The position numbers and the translations under genes were made by a program. The notes under the pieces were generated by a model that saw only the letters and a list, made by a program, of their open reading frames with translations, searched no databases and was not told the DNA's origin. A stretch of DNA of 64,000 bases, taken from Pontibacillus chungwhensis. GTDB taxonomy: Bacteria; Bacillota; Bacilli; Bacillales; BH030062. Position 1 is the stretch's first letter; every line of letters starts with the position of its first letter. This document shows positions 9,543-23,543 of the stretch, piece after piece. The stretch lies in contig NZ_CP126446.1 of the NCBI RefSeq assembly GCF_030166655.1, positions 124,001-188,000 of the forward strand, read 5' to 3'.

Positions 9543-12500
9543 TTGCTAGATGTAAACAACTTTGAATATATGAAGATTGGTTTAGCTTCACCTGATAAAA
9601 TCCGTTCGTGGTCATTTGGTGAAGTGAAGAAACCAGAAACCATTAACTATCGTACGTTAAAACCGGAAAAAGACGGTTTGTTCTGTGAACGCATTTTTGG
9701 TCCTACAAAGGACTGGGAATGTCACTGTGGTAAATACAAGCGAGTTCGTTATAAAGGGATCGTTTGTGACCGCTGTGGAGTAGAAGTTACCAAAGCGAAA
9801 GTACGTCGTGAGCGTATGGGGCACTTAGAATTAGCTGCCCCTGTCTCTCACATTTGGTACTTCAAAGGAATTCCAAGTCGTATGGGACTTGTTCTTGATA
9901 TGTCACCACGTGCTTTAGAAGAAGTCATTTACTTCGCTGCATATGTGGTAACAGACCAAGGTGATACAGCTCTTGAAAAGAAACAGTTACTTTCTGAGAA
10001 AGAATACCGTACGTACCGCGAGAAGTACGGGAAGTCCTTCCAAGCCATGATGGGTGCTGAAGCCATTCGTAGATTGCTTCAAGATATCGATCTTGAGAAG
10101 GAAGTTGACACGCTTAAGGAAGAACTGAAAACAGCCCAAGGCCAGCGTCGTACACGCGCTATTAAACGTTTAGAAGTATTAGAAGCATTCCGTGGTTCAG
10201 GAAATGATCCGTCTTGGATGATCCTAGACGTGCTTCCTGTCATCCCGCCGGAACTTCGCCCGATGGTACAGCTTGACGGTGGACGCTTCGCAACTTCTGA
10301 TTTAAACGATCTTTATCGTCGTGTAATCAACCGTAACAATCGTTTGAAGCGTTTATTAGATCTTGGAGCACCTACGATTATCGTTCAAAACGAAAAACGT
10401 ATGCTTCAGGAAGCTGTGGATGCTTTAATCGATAACGGCCGTCGTGGTCGTCCAGTAACTGGACCAGGAAATCGTCCTCTAAAATCCCTTTCTCATATGT
10501 TGAAAGGTAAGCAAGGTCGTTTCCGCCAAAACTTACTTGGTAAACGTGTAGACTATTCAGGTCGTTCTGTAATCGTCGTAGGACCTAGTCTGAAGATGTA
10601 CCAGTGTGGTTTACCTAAAGAAATGGCTTTAGAATTATTTAAACCATTTGTTATGCGTGAACTTGTTGACCGTGGACTAGCACACAACATTAAATCTGCT
10701 AAGCGAAAAATTGAACGTATTCATCCAGAAGTTTGGGATGTCCTAGAAGAAGTTATTAAAGAGCACCCAGTGTTACTGAACCGTGCCCCTACACTTCACC
10801 GTTTAGGTATCCAAGCGTTCGAACCTACTCTTGTAGAAGGTCGTGCAATTCGCCTGCACCCATTAGTATGTACAGCTTATAACGCTGACTTTGATGGTGA
10901 CCAAATGGCTGTTCACGTTCCATTATCTGCAGAGGCGCAAGCAGAGGCTCGTATCTTAATGCTAGCTGCTCAGAACATCCTTAACCCTAAGGACGGTAAA
11001 CCAGTTGTAACACCTTCACAGGATATGGTATTAGGTAACTATTACCTGACACTTGAGCGTGAAGAAGCAGTTGGGGAAGGCAAAGTATTTAAAGATACAA
11101 ACGAAGCACTAATTGCTTACCAAAATGGTTATGTTCACTTACACACACGTGTAGCTGTGCATGCCCGTTCATTAAATAATGGCACATTTACTGAAGAACA
11201 GAATAACCAGCTTCTATTAACGACAGTTGGTAAACTGATCTTCAATGAAATTCTGCCTGAATCCTTCCCTTATATTAATGAACCGACTCAAAGTAACCTT
11301 GAAGGCAAAACGCCTGAAATGTACTTCATTGAGAAGGGAACAGATGTAAGAGAGGAAATTAAGAAGCGCGAATTAGTTCCTCCATTTAAGAAGAAGATTC
11401 TTGGGAACATTATCGCAGAAGTCTTCAAACGCTTTAAGATCAGTGAAACGTCTAAAATGCTTGACCGCATGAAGGACCTAGGTTTCGCTTACTCTACAAA
11501 AGCTGGTATCACGGTTGGTGTATCTGACATTGTGGTACTTCCAGAGAAACAAGAGATTCTTGAAGAAGCTCAAGGTAAAGTTGATAAAGTCATGAAACAG
11601 TTCCGTCGTGGTTTAATCACTGATGATGAGCGTTACGATCGTGTTATTGCAATTTGGTCAGCGGCCAAAGATGATATTCAAGATCGTCTAATGCAATCAC
11701 TTGATCCAGCCAACCCGATCTTCATGATGAGTGATTCCGGAGCTCGTGGTAACGCATCTAACTTCACACAGTTAGCGGGTATGCGTGGACTTATGGCCAA
11801 CCCGGCTGGTAAGATCATTGAACTTCCGATTAAATCAAGTTTCCGTGAAGGTCTGACGGTACTAGAGTACTTCATCTCTACACACGGTGCTCGTAAAGGT
11901 CTTGCCGATACGGCACTGAAGACAGCCGATTCAGGTTACCTAACTCGTCGTTTAGTTGACGTTGCTCAAGACGTAATCGTCCGCGAAGACGACTGTGGTA
12001 CTGATCGAGGATTAGAAGTAGCGTCTCTTACTGAAGGTACAGAAATGATTGAACCGCTAATCGACCGTTTAATCGGACGTACAGCGTTCAAAAAGGTTCA
12101 TAACCCAGAGACAGGCGAAGTGATGGCTAAACGTGATCAAATTATTACAGAAGATATGGCCCGTTCCATTGTTGATGCTGGTGTTGAAAAAGTAACAATC
12201 CGCTCAGCGTTCACATGTAACACGCGTCATGGTGTATGTAAGAAATGTTACGGCCGTAACTTAGCAACTGGATCTGAAGTAGAAGTAGGAGAAGCAGTTG
12301 GAATTATTGCTGCACAATCAATTGGTGAGCCTGGTACACAGCTTACAATGCGTACCTTCCACACAGGTGGTGTAGCAGGGGATGACATCACACAGGGTCT
12401 TCCTCGTATCCAAGAGCTATTCGAAGCCCGTAACCCGAAAGGTCAAGCTGTTATCAGTGAGATCCATGGTACGGTTGAAGAGATTAATGAAGTGAAAGAG

Positions 12501-13160
12501 AAATTAGAGATCACAGTACAAGGCGAAGTTGAAAAACGTAGTTACACGGCTCCTTATGGCGCCCGTATGAAAGTAACAGTTGGAGATTCCGTCAAGGCTG
12601 GTGAAGAACTAACAGAAGGTTCTGTAGATCCGAAAGAACTACTGAAAATCCAAGGTGTAGAAGGCGTTGAAATGTATCTTCTACGTGAGGTTCAGAAAGT
12701 ATACCGTATGCAGGGTGTAGAAATCGGGGATAAACACGTTGAAGTAATGGTTCGCCAAATGCTTCGCAAAGTACGTGTCCTTGATGCTGGTGATACAGAT
12801 GTACTTCCTGGCTCACTACTTGAGATCCACCAATTCCGTGATGCTAACCGTGATGCCCTTATTGAAGGTAGCCAACCTGCTGTTGGTCGTCCTGTTCTGC
12901 TTGGTATTACGAAAGCATCTCTTGAAACGGATTCCTTCTTATCTGCCGCATCATTCCAGGAGACAACACGTGTCCTAACGGATGCAGCGATTAAAGGTAA
13001 ACGTGACGAATTGCTAGGACTTAAAGAAAATGTTATTATTGGTAAGTTGGTTCCGGCAGGTACGGGGATGCCTCGCTATCGTTCCGTGCAACCAGCTTCT
13101 GATGAATTAACTGAAGATATGATTAAAGCTGAAGAGCCTGAAGAGATTCCACAGTCTTAA
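9543..13160 (+). CDS. rpoC: DNA-directed RNA polymerase subunit beta'
   Basis: 1205 residues (B. subtilis 1199). It starts with TTG at 9543, seven bases after AAGGGAGGT, giving [20 protein letters not shown]. Seen in order: the N-terminal zinc ribbon [10 protein letters not shown]...CDRCG near residue 60-78, the catalytic magnesium loop NADFDGDQ near 447-454, the bridge/trigger region, and a second zinc site with CGTD near 817 and [13 protein letters not shown] near 891. The C-terminus is acidic (EEPEEIPQS). Separated from rpoB by 64 bases and certainly cotranscribed. Confidence 0.98.
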   Translation: MLDVNNFEYMKIGLASPDKIRSWSFGEVKKPETINYRTLKPEKDGLFCERIFGPTKDWECHCGKYKRVRYKGIVCDRCGVEVTKAKVRRERMGHLELAAPVSHIWYFKGIPSRMGLVLDMSPRALEEVIYFAAYVVTDQGDTALEKKQLLSEKEYRTYREKYGKSFQAMMGAEAIRRLLQDIDLEKEVDTLKEELKTAQGQRRTRAIKRLEVLEAFRGSGNDPSWMILDVLPVIPPELRPMVQLDGGRFATSDLNDLYRRVINRNNRLKRLLDLGAPTIIVQNEKRMLQEAVDALIDNGRRGRPVTGPGNRPLKSLSHMLKGKQGRFRQNLLGKRVDYSGRSVIVVGPSLKMYQCGLPKEMALELFKPFVMRELVDRGLAHNIKSAKRKIERIHPEVWDVLEEVIKEHPVLLNRAPTLHRLGIQAFEPTLVEGRAIRLHPLVCTAYNADFDGDQMAVHVPLSAEAQAEARILMLAAQNILNPKDGKPVVTPSQDMVLGNYYLTLEREEAVGEGKVFKDTNEALIAYQNGYVHLHTRVAVHARSLNNGTFTEEQNNQLLLTTVGKLIFNEILPESFPYINEPTQSNLEGKTPEMYFIEKGTDVREEIKKRELVPPFKKKILGNIIAEVFKRFKISETSKMLDRMKDLGFAYSTKAGITVGVSDIVVLPEKQEILEEAQGKVDKVMKQFRRGLITDDERYDRVIAIWSAAKDDIQDRLMQSLDPANPIFMMSDSGARGNASNFTQLAGMRGLMANPAGKIIELPIKSSFREGLTVLEYFISTHGARKGLADTALKTADSGYLTRRLVDVAQDVIVREDDCGTDRGLEVASLTEGTEMIEPLIDRLIGRTAFKKVHNPETGEVMAKRDQIITEDMARSIVDAGVEKVTIRSAFTCNTRHGVCKKCYGRNLATGSEVEVGEAVGIIAAQSIGEPGTQLTMRTFHTGGVAGDDITQGLPRIQELFEARNPKGQAVISEIHGTVEEINEVKEKLEITVQGEVEKRSYTAPYGARMKVTVGDSVKAGEELTEGSVDPKELLKIQGVEGVEMYLLREVQKVYRMQGVEIGDKHVEVMVRQMLRKVRVLDAGDTDVLPGSLLEIHQFRDANRDALIEGSQPAVGRPVLLGITKASLETDSFLSAASFQETTRVLTDAAIKGKRDELLGLKENVIIGKLVPAGTGMPRYRSVQPASDELTEDMIKAEEPEEIPQS

Positions 13161-13229
13161 TTTCGGTTTATTAAGCTGATGAAGCAAGTGATAATCTAGG
13201 AGGCATCTAGAAAAAATATACGAACCACG

Positions 13230-13258
13230 TTGACATTATGAGTAGCGGGTGATACTAT
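13230..13258 (+). promoter_or_regulatory. Sigma-A promoter of ybxF-rpsL
   Basis: TTGACA at 13230-13235, a 17-base spacer and TACTAT at 13253-13258, between rpoC and the L7Ae-like gene. Confidence 0.75.
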
Positions 13259-13306
13259 ATTCTAGGTGCTTCCATTTATCCTTGTTACTTTGGAGGATAT
13301 AGTTAA

Positions 13307-13558
13307 ATGTCTTATGAAAAAGTAGCACAGGCTAAGTCGAATGTAGTAATTGGAACAAAGCAAACCATGAAGGCTATAAAACATGGTCAAGTTCAAGAAG
13401 TTATTGTTGCTGATGATGCTGATCAGCATGTAACGGCTAAAGTACTGCGACTCGCAGAAGAGTTTGAAACTCCGTTCGCACGAGTGGACTCAATGGAGAA
13501 ATTGGGAAAAGCTTGTGGAATTGATGTGGGAGCAGCTGTAGTAGCGATAAAGCAATAA
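13307..13558 (+). CDS. rplGB: L7Ae family K-turn RNA-binding protein YbxF
   Basis: 83 residues of the L7Ae/L30e fold ([36 protein letters not shown]). B. subtilis YbxF binds kink-turn RNA and is associated with ribosomes or K-turn riboswitches. The [14 protein letters not shown]-terminus is conserved. TTGGAGGATAT precedes the ATG. It opens the str operon under its own promoter and is followed by a hairpin plus T-run before rpsL. Confidence 0.92.
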   Translation: MSYEKVAQAKSNVVIGTKQTMKAIKHGQVQEVIVADDADQHVTAKVLRLAEEFETPFARVDSMEKLGKACGIDVGAAVVAIKQ

Positions 13559-13573
13559 AGTTTTGGCGGTAAG

Positions 13574-13601
13574 GCAAACTTTCGCGAAAGCTTTGTTTTT
13601 T
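13574..13601 (+). terminator. Hairpin with T-run between ybxF and rpsL
   Basis: GCAAACTTT/AAAGCTTTG around a CGCG loop with one bulged C, followed by TTTTTT. It may act as a partial terminator reducing read-through into rpsL, or else rpsL relies on an undetected promoter. Confidence 0.55.
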
Positions 13602-13666
13602 GCTTATTTATGAACCACCTGGATGTGTGGTATTACAAAAGCTAAATTTGAAGGGAGGAAAATCTA

Positions 13667-14080
13667 ATGCCTACTATTAACCAATTAGTACGTAAAGGTC
13701 GCGTTTCTAAAAAGAAAATGTCAGACTCTCCAGCGCTTAACAAAGGCTATAACAGCTACAAGAAGAAGTTCACTAACCTGTCTTCTCCACAAAAGCGTGG
13801 TGTTTGTACACGTGTTGGTACGCTAACACCTAAGAAACCGAACTCTGCACTTCGTAAATATGCGCGTGTTCGTTTAACGAACAGCATTGAAGTGACAGCG
13901 TATATCCCTGGTATCGGCCACAACCTACAAGAGCACAGTGTTGTTCTTATCCGTGGCGGACGTGTAAAAGACTTACCAGGTGTACGTTACCACATTGTAC
14001 GTGGTGCTCTTGACACTGCAGGTGTTGAAGGCCGCATGCAAGGTCGTTCTAAATACGGAACGAAAAAACCTAAAAAATAA
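13667..14080 (+). CDS. rpsL: 30S ribosomal protein S12
   Basis: 137 residues beginning [13 protein letters not shown]. The decoding-site loop [16 protein letters not shown] has the lysine of streptomycin-sensitive S12, and the second loop [13 protein letters not shown] is intact. GGGAGGAAAATCTAATG gives a clear start. First of rpsL-rpsG-fusA-tuf. Confidence 0.97.
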   Translation: MPTINQLVRKGRVSKKKMSDSPALNKGYNSYKKKFTNLSSPQKRGVCTRVGTLTPKKPNSALRKYARVRLTNSIEVTAYIPGIGHNLQEHSVVLIRGGRVKDLPGVRYHIVRGALDTAGVEGRMQGRSKYGTKKPKK

Positions 14081-14090
14081 GGCAAGTTAA

Positions 14091-14606
<516 letters not shown>

Positions 14607-14651
14607 GAACGAACATCAAACTATATCACCCAATAGGGAGGAGAAGAACGC

Positions 14652-16730
14652 ATGCCTAGAGAGTTCTCCTTGGAAAGAACACGTAATATCGGTATCATGG
14701 CACACATCGATGCTGGTAAAACCACTGCTACAGAACGTATCTTGTTCTATACAGGCCGTATTCACAAGCTAGGTGAAACGCACGAAGGTGCGTCTCAGAT
14801 GGACTGGATGGAGCAAGAGCAAGACCGTGGTATCACAATCACTTCTGCAGCAACAACTGCAGAGTGGAAAGACCACCGCATCAACATCATTGATACACCT
14901 GGACACGTAGACTTCACAGTAGAAGTTGAACGTTCCCTACGTGTACTTGATGGTTCTGTGGCTGTATTAGATGCTCAATCTGGTGTAGAACCACAAACAG
15001 AAACAGTTTGGCGTCAGGCTACTACCTACGGTGTTCCACGTATTGTTTTCATTAACAAAATGGACAAAGTAGGAGCTGACTTCCTATACTCTACTGGTAC
15101 TCTTCAAGATCGCCTTGGTGCGAATGCTCACCCAATCCAATTACCAATTGGTGCAGAGGATGAGTTTGAAGGGATCATCGATCTTATCGGAATGCAAGCT
15201 TACTTCTACGAAGATGACTTAGGTACACGTCTTGAAGCACGTGAAATCCCTGATGAATATAAAGAGCAAGCTGAAGAATACCGCGGTAAGCTTATTGAAG
15301 CAGTTGCGGAATCCGATGAAGAATTAATGATGAGATACCTTGAGGGTGAAGAATTCACAAACGAAGAGCTTATGGCAGCGATCCGTCAAGCTACTCTAAA
15401 CGTTGATTTCTACCCTGTTCTTTGTGGGTCTGCCTTCAAGAACAAAGGTGTTCAATTATTAATCGATGCTGTACTTGACTACCTTCCTTCACCACTAGAC
15501 GTACCTCCAATCGAAGGTTTCGTTCCACGTACTGAAGAAGCAGTAGTTCGTAAAGCAGATGACAAAGAGCCATTCTCAGCTCTTGCCTTTAAGGTAATGA
15601 CAGACCCATACGTTGGTAAGTTAACATTCTTCCGCGTATACTCTGGTGTATTATCTTCTGGTTCATACGTGAGAAACTCTACGAAAGATAAGCGTGAGCG
15701 TGTAGGTCGTATCCTACAAATGCACGCAAACTCTCGTGAAGAGATCTCTGAAGTATACACAGGAGATATTGCTGCTGGTGTAGGTCTTAAAGATACGGCT
15801 ACAGGTGACACTCTATGTGATGAGAAGAACCTTGTAATCTTAGAATCCATGGAATTCCCTGAGCCAGTTATCTCTGTTGCGATCGAACCGAAGTCTAAAG
15901 CTGACCAAGATAAGATGTCAATTGCACTTGGTAAACTAGCTGAGGAAGATCCAACATTCAAGACGGAAACAAACGTAGAGACTGGTCAAACGATCATCTC
16001 TGGTATGGGTGAACTTCACCTAGACATCATCGTTGACCGTCTTCGTCGCGAATTCAAAGTTGAAGCGAACATTGGTAACCCACAAGTTGCTTATCGTGAA
16101 ACGTTCCGCGGTTCTGCGAACGTTGAAGGTAAGTTCGTACGTCAGTCTGGTGGTCGTGGACAATACGGTCACGTTTGGATGACGTTCGAGCCTAATGAAG
16201 AAGGCGCTGGCTTCGAATTCCAAAACAAAGTTGTTGGTGGTGTAATTCCTCGTGAATACATCGCATCAGTTCAACAAGGTGTCGAGGAAGCTATGGAAAA
16301 CGGTGTAGTTGCCGGTTATCCACTAATCGACATTAAAGCAACGCTATTTGATGGTTCTTACCACGATGTAGACTCCAACGAAATGGCATATAAAGTTGCT
16401 GCTTCTATGGCACTTAAAGAAGCGAAAAACAAGTGTAAACCAGTTCTTCTTGAACCAATGATGAAAGTTGAGATTGTTATCCCTGAAGAATATATGGGAG
16501 ACATCATGGGTGACGTAACTTCCCGTCGTGGACGTGTAGAAGGTATGGATACTCGCGGTACAGCTCAACTTGTTAAAGCATTTGTACCTCTTTCTGAAAT
16601 GTTCGGTTATGCAACAAGCTTACGTTCTAACACTCAAGGTCGCGGAACGTACACTATGCACTTCTCTCATTACGAAGAAGTACCGAAGAGCATTTCTGAA
16701 GAGATTATCAAGAAAAATTCTGGTCAATAA
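14652..16730 (+). CDS. fusA: Elongation factor G
   Basis: 692 residues, full-length EF-G. GTPase motifs: AHIDAGKTT at about 17-25 (P-loop), [11 protein letters not shown] (switch I), DTPGH at 81-85, NKMD at 135-138. Domain IV contains the tip [20 protein letters not shown] and [15 protein letters not shown]. It catalyses translocation on the ribosome. GGGAGGAG precedes the ATG. A 132-base spacer with a strong hairpin separates it from tuf. Confidence 0.98.
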   Translation: MPREFSLERTRNIGIMAHIDAGKTTATERILFYTGRIHKLGETHEGASQMDWMEQEQDRGITITSAATTAEWKDHRINIIDTPGHVDFTVEVERSLRVLDGSVAVLDAQSGVEPQTETVWRQATTYGVPRIVFINKMDKVGADFLYSTGTLQDRLGANAHPIQLPIGAEDEFEGIIDLIGMQAYFYEDDLGTRLEAREIPDEYKEQAEEYRGKLIEAVAESDEELMMRYLEGEEFTNEELMAAIRQATLNVDFYPVLCGSAFKNKGVQLLIDAVLDYLPSPLDVPPIEGFVPRTEEAVVRKADDKEPFSALAFKVMTDPYVGKLTFFRVYSGVLSSGSYVRNSTKDKRERVGRILQMHANSREEISEVYTGDIAAGVGLKDTATGDTLCDEKNLVILESMEFPEPVISVAIEPKSKADQDKMSIALGKLAEEDPTFKTETNVETGQTIISGMGELHLDIIVDRLRREFKVEANIGNPQVAYRETFRGSANVEGKFVRQSGGRGQYGHVWMTFEPNEEGAGFEFQNKVVGGVIPREYIASVQQGVEEAMENGVVAGYPLIDIKATLFDGSYHDVDSNEMAYKVAASMALKEAKNKCKPVLLEPMMKVEIVIPEEYMGDIMGDVTSRRGRVEGMDTRGTAQLVKAFVPLSEMFGYATSLRSNTQGRGTYTMHFSHYEEVPKSISEEIIKKNSGQ

Positions 16731-16770
16731 TTGATTTTTTCGTAAATCTCAAGTATAACTTGTATTGTAC

Positions 16771-16809
16771 GTATAGGAGCTAAAGACCTTAAGGTTTTAG
16801 CTCCTGTAC
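16771..16809 (+). promoter_or_regulatory. 14-bp hairpin in the fusA-tuf spacer
   Basis: GTATAGGAGCTAAA (16771-16784) pairs along its whole length with TTTAGCTCCTGTAC (16796-16809), one pair being G-T. There is no T-run after it, so it is unlikely to be a normal terminator; it may be a processing or stabilising element that sets the higher EF-Tu level relative to EF-G. Confidence 0.65.
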
Positions 16810-16862
16810 AACAAATATATTTACAATAACATTTTCTTATATTTAAAGGAGGAAGTTTTAGA

Positions 16863-18053
<1,191 letters not shown>

Positions 18054-18067
18054 TCTTTTAATGAATA

Positions 18068-18101
18068 AAGCAGTGAGCTATAAAGCTCGCTGCTTTTTTT
18101 A
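18068..18101 (+). terminator. Intrinsic terminator after tuf
   Basis: GCAGTGAGCT (18070-18079) pairs with AGCTCGCTGC (18084-18093) around a four-base loop, followed by seven T. Confidence 0.9.
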
Positions 18102-18216
18102 TGCTCGAAAATCAAAAACGACTTTCTTCTATATAATATGAGCACGATGGATGATCATGAATGAAACCTCCAAGTTCATAAGGGTTGGAAGTTAAATTAC
18201 AGAATAACTGAAGAAA

Positions 18217-18252
18217 AAAGGTATGCCCCCTTGAAAAGAAGGACATACCTTT
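18217..18252. repeat. Inverted repeat upstream of the S10 operon
   Basis: AAAGGTATGCCCCC pairs with GGACATACCTTT with one mismatch; an inner CCTT/AAGG adds to it. It lies in the 409-base gene-free interval between tuf and rpsJ, upstream of the predicted promoter. There is no T-run on the + strand. Confidence 0.5.
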
Positions 18253-18297
18253 GTATAATATAAAAAGTGCGATCACATATGAAAATACATTTTGTTA

Positions 18298-18326
18298 TTG
18301 CATTCGAGCCCATTATTTATTATAAT
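18298..18326 (+). promoter_or_regulatory. Sigma-A promoter of the S10 superoperon
   Basis: TTGCAT at 18298-18303, a 17-base spacer and a perfect TATAAT at 18321-18326. Transcription would start near 18333, giving a leader of about 130 bases to rpsJ. Confidence 0.7.
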
Positions 18327-18332
18327 GAATAA

Positions 18333-18771
<439 letters not shown>

Positions 18772-18800
18772 ACTATATGAATAAATAGGAGGTGTGACGG

Positions 18801-19430
18801 ATGACGAAAGGAATCTTAGGTCGTAAGATCGGCATGACACAGCTTTTCGATGAAACTGGCGAACTAGTACCAGTAACAGTAGTTGAAGCTGACCAAAACG
18901 TCGTGCTACAGAAGAAAACTGCTGAGAATGACGGTTATGAAGCTGTACAAATCGGTTTTGCGGACAAACGAGATAAACTAGCTAACAAAGCTGAGAAAGG
19001 CCATGCTGGTAAAGCAGAGGCTGCTCCTAAGCGCTTCGTTCGTGAATTCCGTGATGCAAACCTTGAAGACTACGACTTAGGTCAAGAGGTTTCTGTAAAC
19101 GTATTTGCAGCTGGTGATGTAATTAACGTTACTGGTATTTCGAAGGGTAAAGGCTTCCAGGGTGCTATCAAGCGCCACAACCAAGGTCGCGGACCTGAAA
19201 CTCACGGTTCTCGTTACCACCGTCGTCCAGGTTCTATGGGTCAAATGGATCCAGGACACGTATTCAAAGGTATGGCTCTTCCAGGTCAAATGGGTGGCGA
19301 ACAAGTTACTATCAAAAACCTTGAAGTAGTTAAGGTTGACGAAGAACGCAACCTACTTCTTATCAAAGGTAACGTACCTGGTGCGAAGAAGTCTTACGTG
19401 AAAATCACAAGTGCAAATAAGGCTAACTAA
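18801..19430 (+). CDS. rplC: 50S ribosomal protein L3
   Basis: 209 residues starting [20 protein letters not shown]. The long loop reaching the peptidyl transferase centre ([20 protein letters not shown]) is present. AGGAGGTG lies before the ATG, 29 bases after rpsJ. Confidence 0.97.
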   Translation: MTKGILGRKIGMTQLFDETGELVPVTVVEADQNVVLQKKTAENDGYEAVQIGFADKRDKLANKAEKGHAGKAEAAPKRFVREFRDANLEDYDLGQEVSVNVFAAGDVINVTGISKGKGFQGAIKRHNQGRGPETHGSRYHRRPGSMGQMDPGHVFKGMALPGQMGGEQVTIKNLEVVKVDEERNLLLIKGNVPGAKKSYVKITSANKAN

Positions 19431-19454
19431 TACAATACGAAGGGAGGATATGTC

Positions 19455-20075
19455 ATGCCTAAAGTAGCACTATTTAACCAAAGCGGTTCTCAAGTAGGCG
19501 ATGTTGAGTTGAATGAGTCCGTTTTTGGTATTGAGCCAAACACACATGTAATGAACGAAGCTGTTTTAATGCAACGCTCTTCATTACGTCAAGGTACTCA
19601 TTTAGTTAAAAATCGCTCTGAAGTAAGTGGCGGAGGACGCAAACCATGGCGTCAAAAAGGAACTGGACGTGCGCGTCAAGGTTCAATCCGTTCACCACAA
19701 TGGGTAGGTGGAGGAACAGTATTTGGTCCTACACTACGTAGCTACAGCTACAAACTACCTAAGAAAGTTCGTCGTTTAGCTTTAAAATCTGCTCTTTCTC
19801 AAAAAGCTGCTGACAACGACCTTATCGTTCTAGAGAGTCTTTCTCTTGAAGCTCCTAAAACTAAAGAAGTTGTTAACATGCTTAAAGGGCTAGATGCTGA
19901 AAAAGCGATCATCGTTACAGCTAACGTTGAAGAGAACGTAGTACTATCAGCTAATAACATTCAAGATGTTAAGGTACTAACTGTTGAACAAGTTAACGTA
20001 CTTGACTTGTTAACGCATGACAAGCTGATCTTAACTAAGGATGCAGCTGAAAAAGCAGGGGAGGTGCTTGCATAA
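19455..20075 (+). CDS. rplD: 50S ribosomal protein L4
   Basis: 206 residues. The exit-tunnel loop [20 protein letters not shown] and [18 protein letters not shown] is intact, the region where macrolide-resistance changes occur. GGGAGGATATGTCATG gives the start. The stop overlaps the rplW start by one base. Confidence 0.97.
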   Translation: MPKVALFNQSGSQVGDVELNESVFGIEPNTHVMNEAVLMQRSSLRQGTHLVKNRSEVSGGGRKPWRQKGTGRARQGSIRSPQWVGGGTVFGPTLRSYSYKLPKKVRRLALKSALSQKAADNDLIVLESLSLEAPKTKEVVNMLKGLDAEKAIIVTANVEENVVLSANNIQDVKVLTVEQVNVLDLLTHDKLILTKDAAEKAGEVLA

Positions 20076-20365
20076 TGAAGAACCCACGTGATATTATTAA
20101 GCGCCCTGTAATTACAGAAAGATCTGCGGATCTAATGGCTGAGAAAAAATACACGTTTGAAGTTAGCCCAAAAGCTAATAAAACTGAAATCAAAGAAGCG
20201 ATCGAAGTTATCTTTGGTGTTAAAGTTGAAAAAGTAAACACTATGAACCTTAATGGTAAATTCAAGCGTATGGGACGTTATGGAGGTTACCGTGCCGACC
20301 GCAAAAAAGCAGTCGTTAAGTTAACTCCAGAAAGCCAAGACCTTGAATTCTTCGAAGGTGCTTAA
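20075..20365 (+). CDS. rplW: 50S ribosomal protein L23
   Basis: 96 residues beginning [21 protein letters not shown]23 lines the tunnel exit and docks SRP and trigger factor. Its ATG shares one base with the rplD stop (TAATG), and GGGGAGGTG inside rplD is the ribosome site, so translation is coupled. Confidence 0.97.
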   Translation: MKNPRDIIKRPVITERSADLMAEKKYTFEVSPKANKTEIKEAIEVIFGVKVEKVNTMNLNGKFKRMGRYGGYRADRKKAVVKLTPESQDLEFFEGA

Positions 20366-20398
20366 ATAAAAATTGATAAATAAAGGAGGGAAATAAAG

Positions 20399-21229
20399 AT
20401 GGCGATTAAAAAGTTTAGACCAACTACAAACGGTCGTCGCAGCATGTCAGGTTCTGATTTCGCTGAGATCACTACTGATCAACCAGAAAAATCCTTGCTA
20501 ACTCCACTACACGGAAAAGGTGGACGTAACAACCAAGGTCGGTTAACAGTTCGTCATCAAGGCGGCGGTCATAAGCGTCAATACCGTATTATCGACTTCA
20601 AACGCGACAAAGATGGAATACCAGGACGCGTTGCTACAGTTGAGTACGATCCTAACCGTTCCGCTAACATTGCTCTAATCAACTACGTGGATGGTGAAAA
20701 GCGTTATATCCTAGCTCCTAAAGGTCTTCAAGTAGGAACTCAAATCATTTCAGGTTCTGAAGCAGACATTAAAGTAGGTAACGCTCTTACACTTCAAGAC
20801 ATCCCAGTTGGTACAACAGTTCACAACATTGAACTTAAACCAGGACGCGGTGGACAAATCGCACGTTCAGCTGGTGCTTCAGCACAAATTCTTGGACGTG
20901 AAGGTAAGTACACTCTAGTACGTCTTAAATCTGGTGAAGTTCGCTTAGTTCTTGGTACTTGCCGTGCTACAGTAGGTCAAGTAGGTAACCTTGAGCATGA
21001 ACTTATCAACGTAGGTAAAGCTGGTCGTTCTCGTTGGAAAGGTATCCGCCCAACAGTTCGTGGTTCTGTTATGAACCCAGTAGATCACCCACACGGTGGT
21101 GGTGAAGGACGCGCTCCAATCGGTCTTCCATCTCCAATGTCACCATGGGGTAAACCTACACTTGGCAAGAAAACACGCAAACGCAACAAGTCGTCTGATA
21201 AATATATCGTACGTCGTCGTAAAAAATAA
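20399..21229 (+). CDS. rplB: 50S ribosomal protein L2
   Basis: 276 residues, with [20 protein letters not shown] and the C-terminal [20 protein letters not shown] containing the conserved histidine near the peptidyl transferase centre. AAAGGAGGG precedes the ATG. Confidence 0.97.
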   Translation: MAIKKFRPTTNGRRSMSGSDFAEITTDQPEKSLLTPLHGKGGRNNQGRLTVRHQGGGHKRQYRIIDFKRDKDGIPGRVATVEYDPNRSANIALINYVDGEKRYILAPKGLQVGTQIISGSEADIKVGNALTLQDIPVGTTVHNIELKPGRGGQIARSAGASAQILGREGKYTLVRLKSGEVRLVLGTCRATVGQVGNLEHELINVGKAGRSRWKGIRPTVRGSVMNPVDHPHGGGEGRAPIGLPSPMSPWGKPTLGKKTRKRNKSSDKYIVRRRKK

Positions 21230-21286
21230 TCGGGATAGACGTCGGGTGAATTAGCTCGACTGTCAATCACGAAGGGAGGTTTATGC

Positions 21287-21565
21287 ATGGGTCGTAGCCT
21301 AAAAAAGGGACCTTTCGTTGATGATCATTTAATGAAAAAAGTTGAAGGATTGAATGAGAGCGGACAACATCAGGTTATTAAAACTTGGTCTCGTCGTTCT
21401 ACTATCTTCCCTAACTTTGTGGGTCATACTATCGCAATTTATGATGGACGCAAACATGTACCTGTATATGTTACAGAAGACATGGTAGGCCACAAACTTG
21501 GTGAATTCGCACCAACACGTACGTTCAAAGGCCACAGTGGCGATGATAAGAAAACAAAACGCTAA
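21287..21565 (+). CDS. rpsS: 30S ribosomal protein S19
   Basis: 92 residues starting [20 protein letters not shown], with [21 protein letters not shown]19 binds 16S with S13 in the head. GAAGGGAGG lies before the ATG; 57 bases after rplB and 19 before rplV. Confidence 0.97.
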   Translation: MGRSLKKGPFVDDHLMKKVEGLNESGQHQVIKTWSRRSTIFPNFVGHTIAIYDGRKHVPVYVTEDMVGHKLGEFAPTRTFKGHSGDDKKTKR

Positions 21566-21584
21566 ATGAGAGGAGGCACACAAG

Positions 21585-21926
21585 ATGCAAGCCAAAGCCG
21601 TTGCGAAATCCGTTCGTATTGCTCCTCGTAAAGCTCGTTTGGTTATTGATTTAATTCGAGGAAAAAAGGTTGGGGAAGCAATTGCAATTCTGCGTCACAC
21701 AGAGCGCGGAGCTTCACCAGAGATTGAAAAAGTACTAAACTCTGCTATTGCAAATGCGGAGCATAACAATGAAATGGACCCGGATAGTCTAGTAGTATCT
21801 GAAGCTTTTGTTAACGAAGGCGTAACTCTTAAACGTTTCCGTCCACGTGCGATGGGACGCGCAAGTCAGATCAACAAACGTACTAGTCATATCACGGTCG
21901 TTGTATCAGAAAAGAAGGAGGGATAA
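21585..21926 (+). CDS. rplV: 50S ribosomal protein L22
   Basis: 113 residues. Contains [20 protein letters not shown] and the tunnel-lining hairpin [20 protein letters not shown]. Start ATG after GAGAGGAGG. Only three bases separate its stop from the rpsC start. Confidence 0.97.
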   Translation: MQAKAVAKSVRIAPRKARLVIDLIRGKKVGEAIAILRHTERGASPEIEKVLNSAIANAEHNNEMDPDSLVVSEAFVNEGVTLKRFRPRAMGRASQINKRTSHITVVVSEKKEG

Positions 21927-21929
21927 TCA

Positions 21930-22568
21930 GTGGGTCAAAAAGTTAATCCAGTAGGTCTGCGTATTGGTGTCATTCGTGACTGGGAGTCAAAATGGTACGC
22001 TGGCAAAGACTATGCAGATTTACTTCATGAAGACATTAAGATTCGTGAATATGTAGAACAGCGTCTACAAGATGCTTCTGTATCTACTATTGAAATCGAA
22101 CGTGCTGCGAACCGCGTTAACGTTACTATCCACACTGCGAAGCCAGGTATGGTAATTGGTAAAGGTGGTTCTGAGGTTGAAGCACTTCGTAAATCTCTAA
22201 ATGATCTATCTGGCAAACGTGTTCACATCAACATCGTTGAAGTGAAGAAAGCTGATTTAAATGCAACATTAGTTGCTGAAAATATTGCACGTCAACTAGA
22301 AAACCGTGTATCATTCCGTCGCGCTCAGAAACAAACTATCCAACGTGCTATGCGTGGAGGAGCGAAAGGAATTCGTACTCAGGTATCTGGTCGTCTAGGC
22401 GGAGCAGACATTGCTCGCGCAGAATCTTACAGTGAAGGTACTGTACCACTACACACACTTCGCGCAGACATCGATTACGGTACTGCAGAAGCTGACACAA
22501 CTTACGGTAAGTTAGGTGTCAAAGTGTGGATCTACCGTGGAGAAGTCCTTCCATCAAAACGAAACTAA
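21930..22568 (+). CDS. rpsC: 30S ribosomal protein S3
   Basis: 212 residues from a GTG start ([20 protein letters not shown]). The KH domain [14 protein letters not shown] and the C-terminal [12 protein letters not shown] are intact. S3 lines the mRNA entry channel and has helicase activity with S4/S5. The ribosome site GAAGGAGGG lies within the rplV end, indicating coupling. Confidence 0.97.
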   Translation: MGQKVNPVGLRIGVIRDWESKWYAGKDYADLLHEDIKIREYVEQRLQDASVSTIEIERAANRVNVTIHTAKPGMVIGKGGSEVEALRKSLNDLSGKRVHINIVEVKKADLNATLVAENIARQLENRVSFRRAQKQTIQRAMRGGAKGIRTQVSGRLGGADIARAESYSEGTVPLHTLRADIDYGTAEADTTYGKLGVKVWIYRGEVLPSKRN

Positions 22569-22586
22569 GGAAGGGGGAAAAGCATA

Positions 22587-23021
22587 ATGTTAATGCCAAA
22601 ACGCGTAAAATATCGTAAGCAGCACCGTGATAGCTTAGCTGGCCGTGCAAAAGGCGGTACATCAGTAGCATTCGGTGAATTCGGACTACAGGCTGTAGAA
22701 CCAGCACGTATTACAAGCCGTCAAATCGAGGCAGCACGTATTGCAATGACTCGTTACATGAAACGTGGCGGTAAAGTATGGATTAAAATCTTCCCAGATA
22801 AGCCTTACACAGCGAAGCCCCTAGAAGTACGTATGGGTTCCGGTAAAGGTGCACCTGAAGGTTGGGTAGCAGTTACGAAGCCAGGCAAGATCATGTTTGA
22901 AATTGCTGGAGTTTCAGAAGAAGTAGCACGTGAAGCATTACGTCTTGCTTCTCACAAACTGCCGATCAAAACGAAGTTTGTAAAACGTGAAGAAATTGGT
23001 GGTGAGATCAATGAAGGCTAA
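22587..23021 (+). CDS. rplP: 50S ribosomal protein L16
   Basis: 144 residues starting [14 protein letters not shown], aligning with the MLLPKRVKYR start of B. subtilis L16, so the first of two close ATGs (22587) is preferred over 22593. Contains [20 protein letters not shown] and [22 protein letters not shown] is the ribosome site. Overlaps rpmC by 11 bases. Confidence 0.96.
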   Translation: MLMPKRVKYRKQHRDSLAGRAKGGTSVAFGEFGLQAVEPARITSRQIEAARIAMTRYMKRGGKVWIKIFPDKPYTAKPLEVRMGSGKGAPEGWVAVTKPGKIMFEIAGVSEEVAREALRLASHKLPIKTKFVKREEIGGEINEG

Positions 23022-23208
23022 TGAAATCAGAGAACTAACCACTGCCGAAATTGAACAAAAAGTTACGTCTCTTAAAGAAGAGCTATTTAACCTACGCTTC
23101 CAGCTAGCAACTGGTCAACTTGAAAACACTGCTCGCATCCGTCAAGTACGTAAGTCAATCGCGAGTATGAAAACCGTTGTTCGCGAAAGAGAGCTAGGCG
23201 CTAAATAA
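23011..23208 (+). CDS. rpmC: 50S ribosomal protein L29
   Basis: 65 residues, [18 protein letters not shown] and the helical hairpin ending RELGAK. The start ATG at 23011 lies inside the rplP end (GGTGGTGAG upstream), giving an 11-base overlap and presumably coupled translation. Upstream in-frame codons would only extend it into rplP without family support. Confidence 0.95.
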   Translation: MKANEIRELTTAEIEQKVTSLKEELFNLRFQLATGQLENTARIRQVRKSIASMKTVVRERELGAK

Positions 23209-23236
23209 TCGATAATCGAGAGGAGGTTAGCCTCAA

Positions 23237-23500
23237 ATGAGTGAACGCAATAATCGTAAGGTTTACACTGGCCGTGTTGTTTCAGATAAAATGGACAAAA
23301 CGATTACTGTATTAGTTGAAACGTACAAATTCCACCAACTATATGGTAAACGTGTTAAATATTCTAAGAAATTCAAAACTCACGACGAGCAAAATGCTGC
23401 AAAACTTGGCGATGTCGTTAAAATTATGGAAACTCGTCCGCTATCCGCTAGCAAACGTTTCCGTTTAGTTGAAATCGTTGAAGAATCAGTTATTATCTAA
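23237..23500 (+). CDS. rpsQ: 30S ribosomal protein S17
   Basis: 87 residues with [20 protein letters not shown] and [21 protein letters not shown]17 is an OB-fold protein that nucleates 16S 5' domain folding. AGAGGAGG precedes the ATG. Confidence 0.97.
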   Translation: MSERNNRKVYTGRVVSDKMDKTITVLVETYKFHQLYGKRVKYSKKFKTHDEQNAAKLGDVVKIMETRPLSASKRFRLVEIVEESVII

Positions 23501-23543
23501 TATTGTTCGTAGGGGATGAAACCCGAAGGGAGGTAACAACCGT

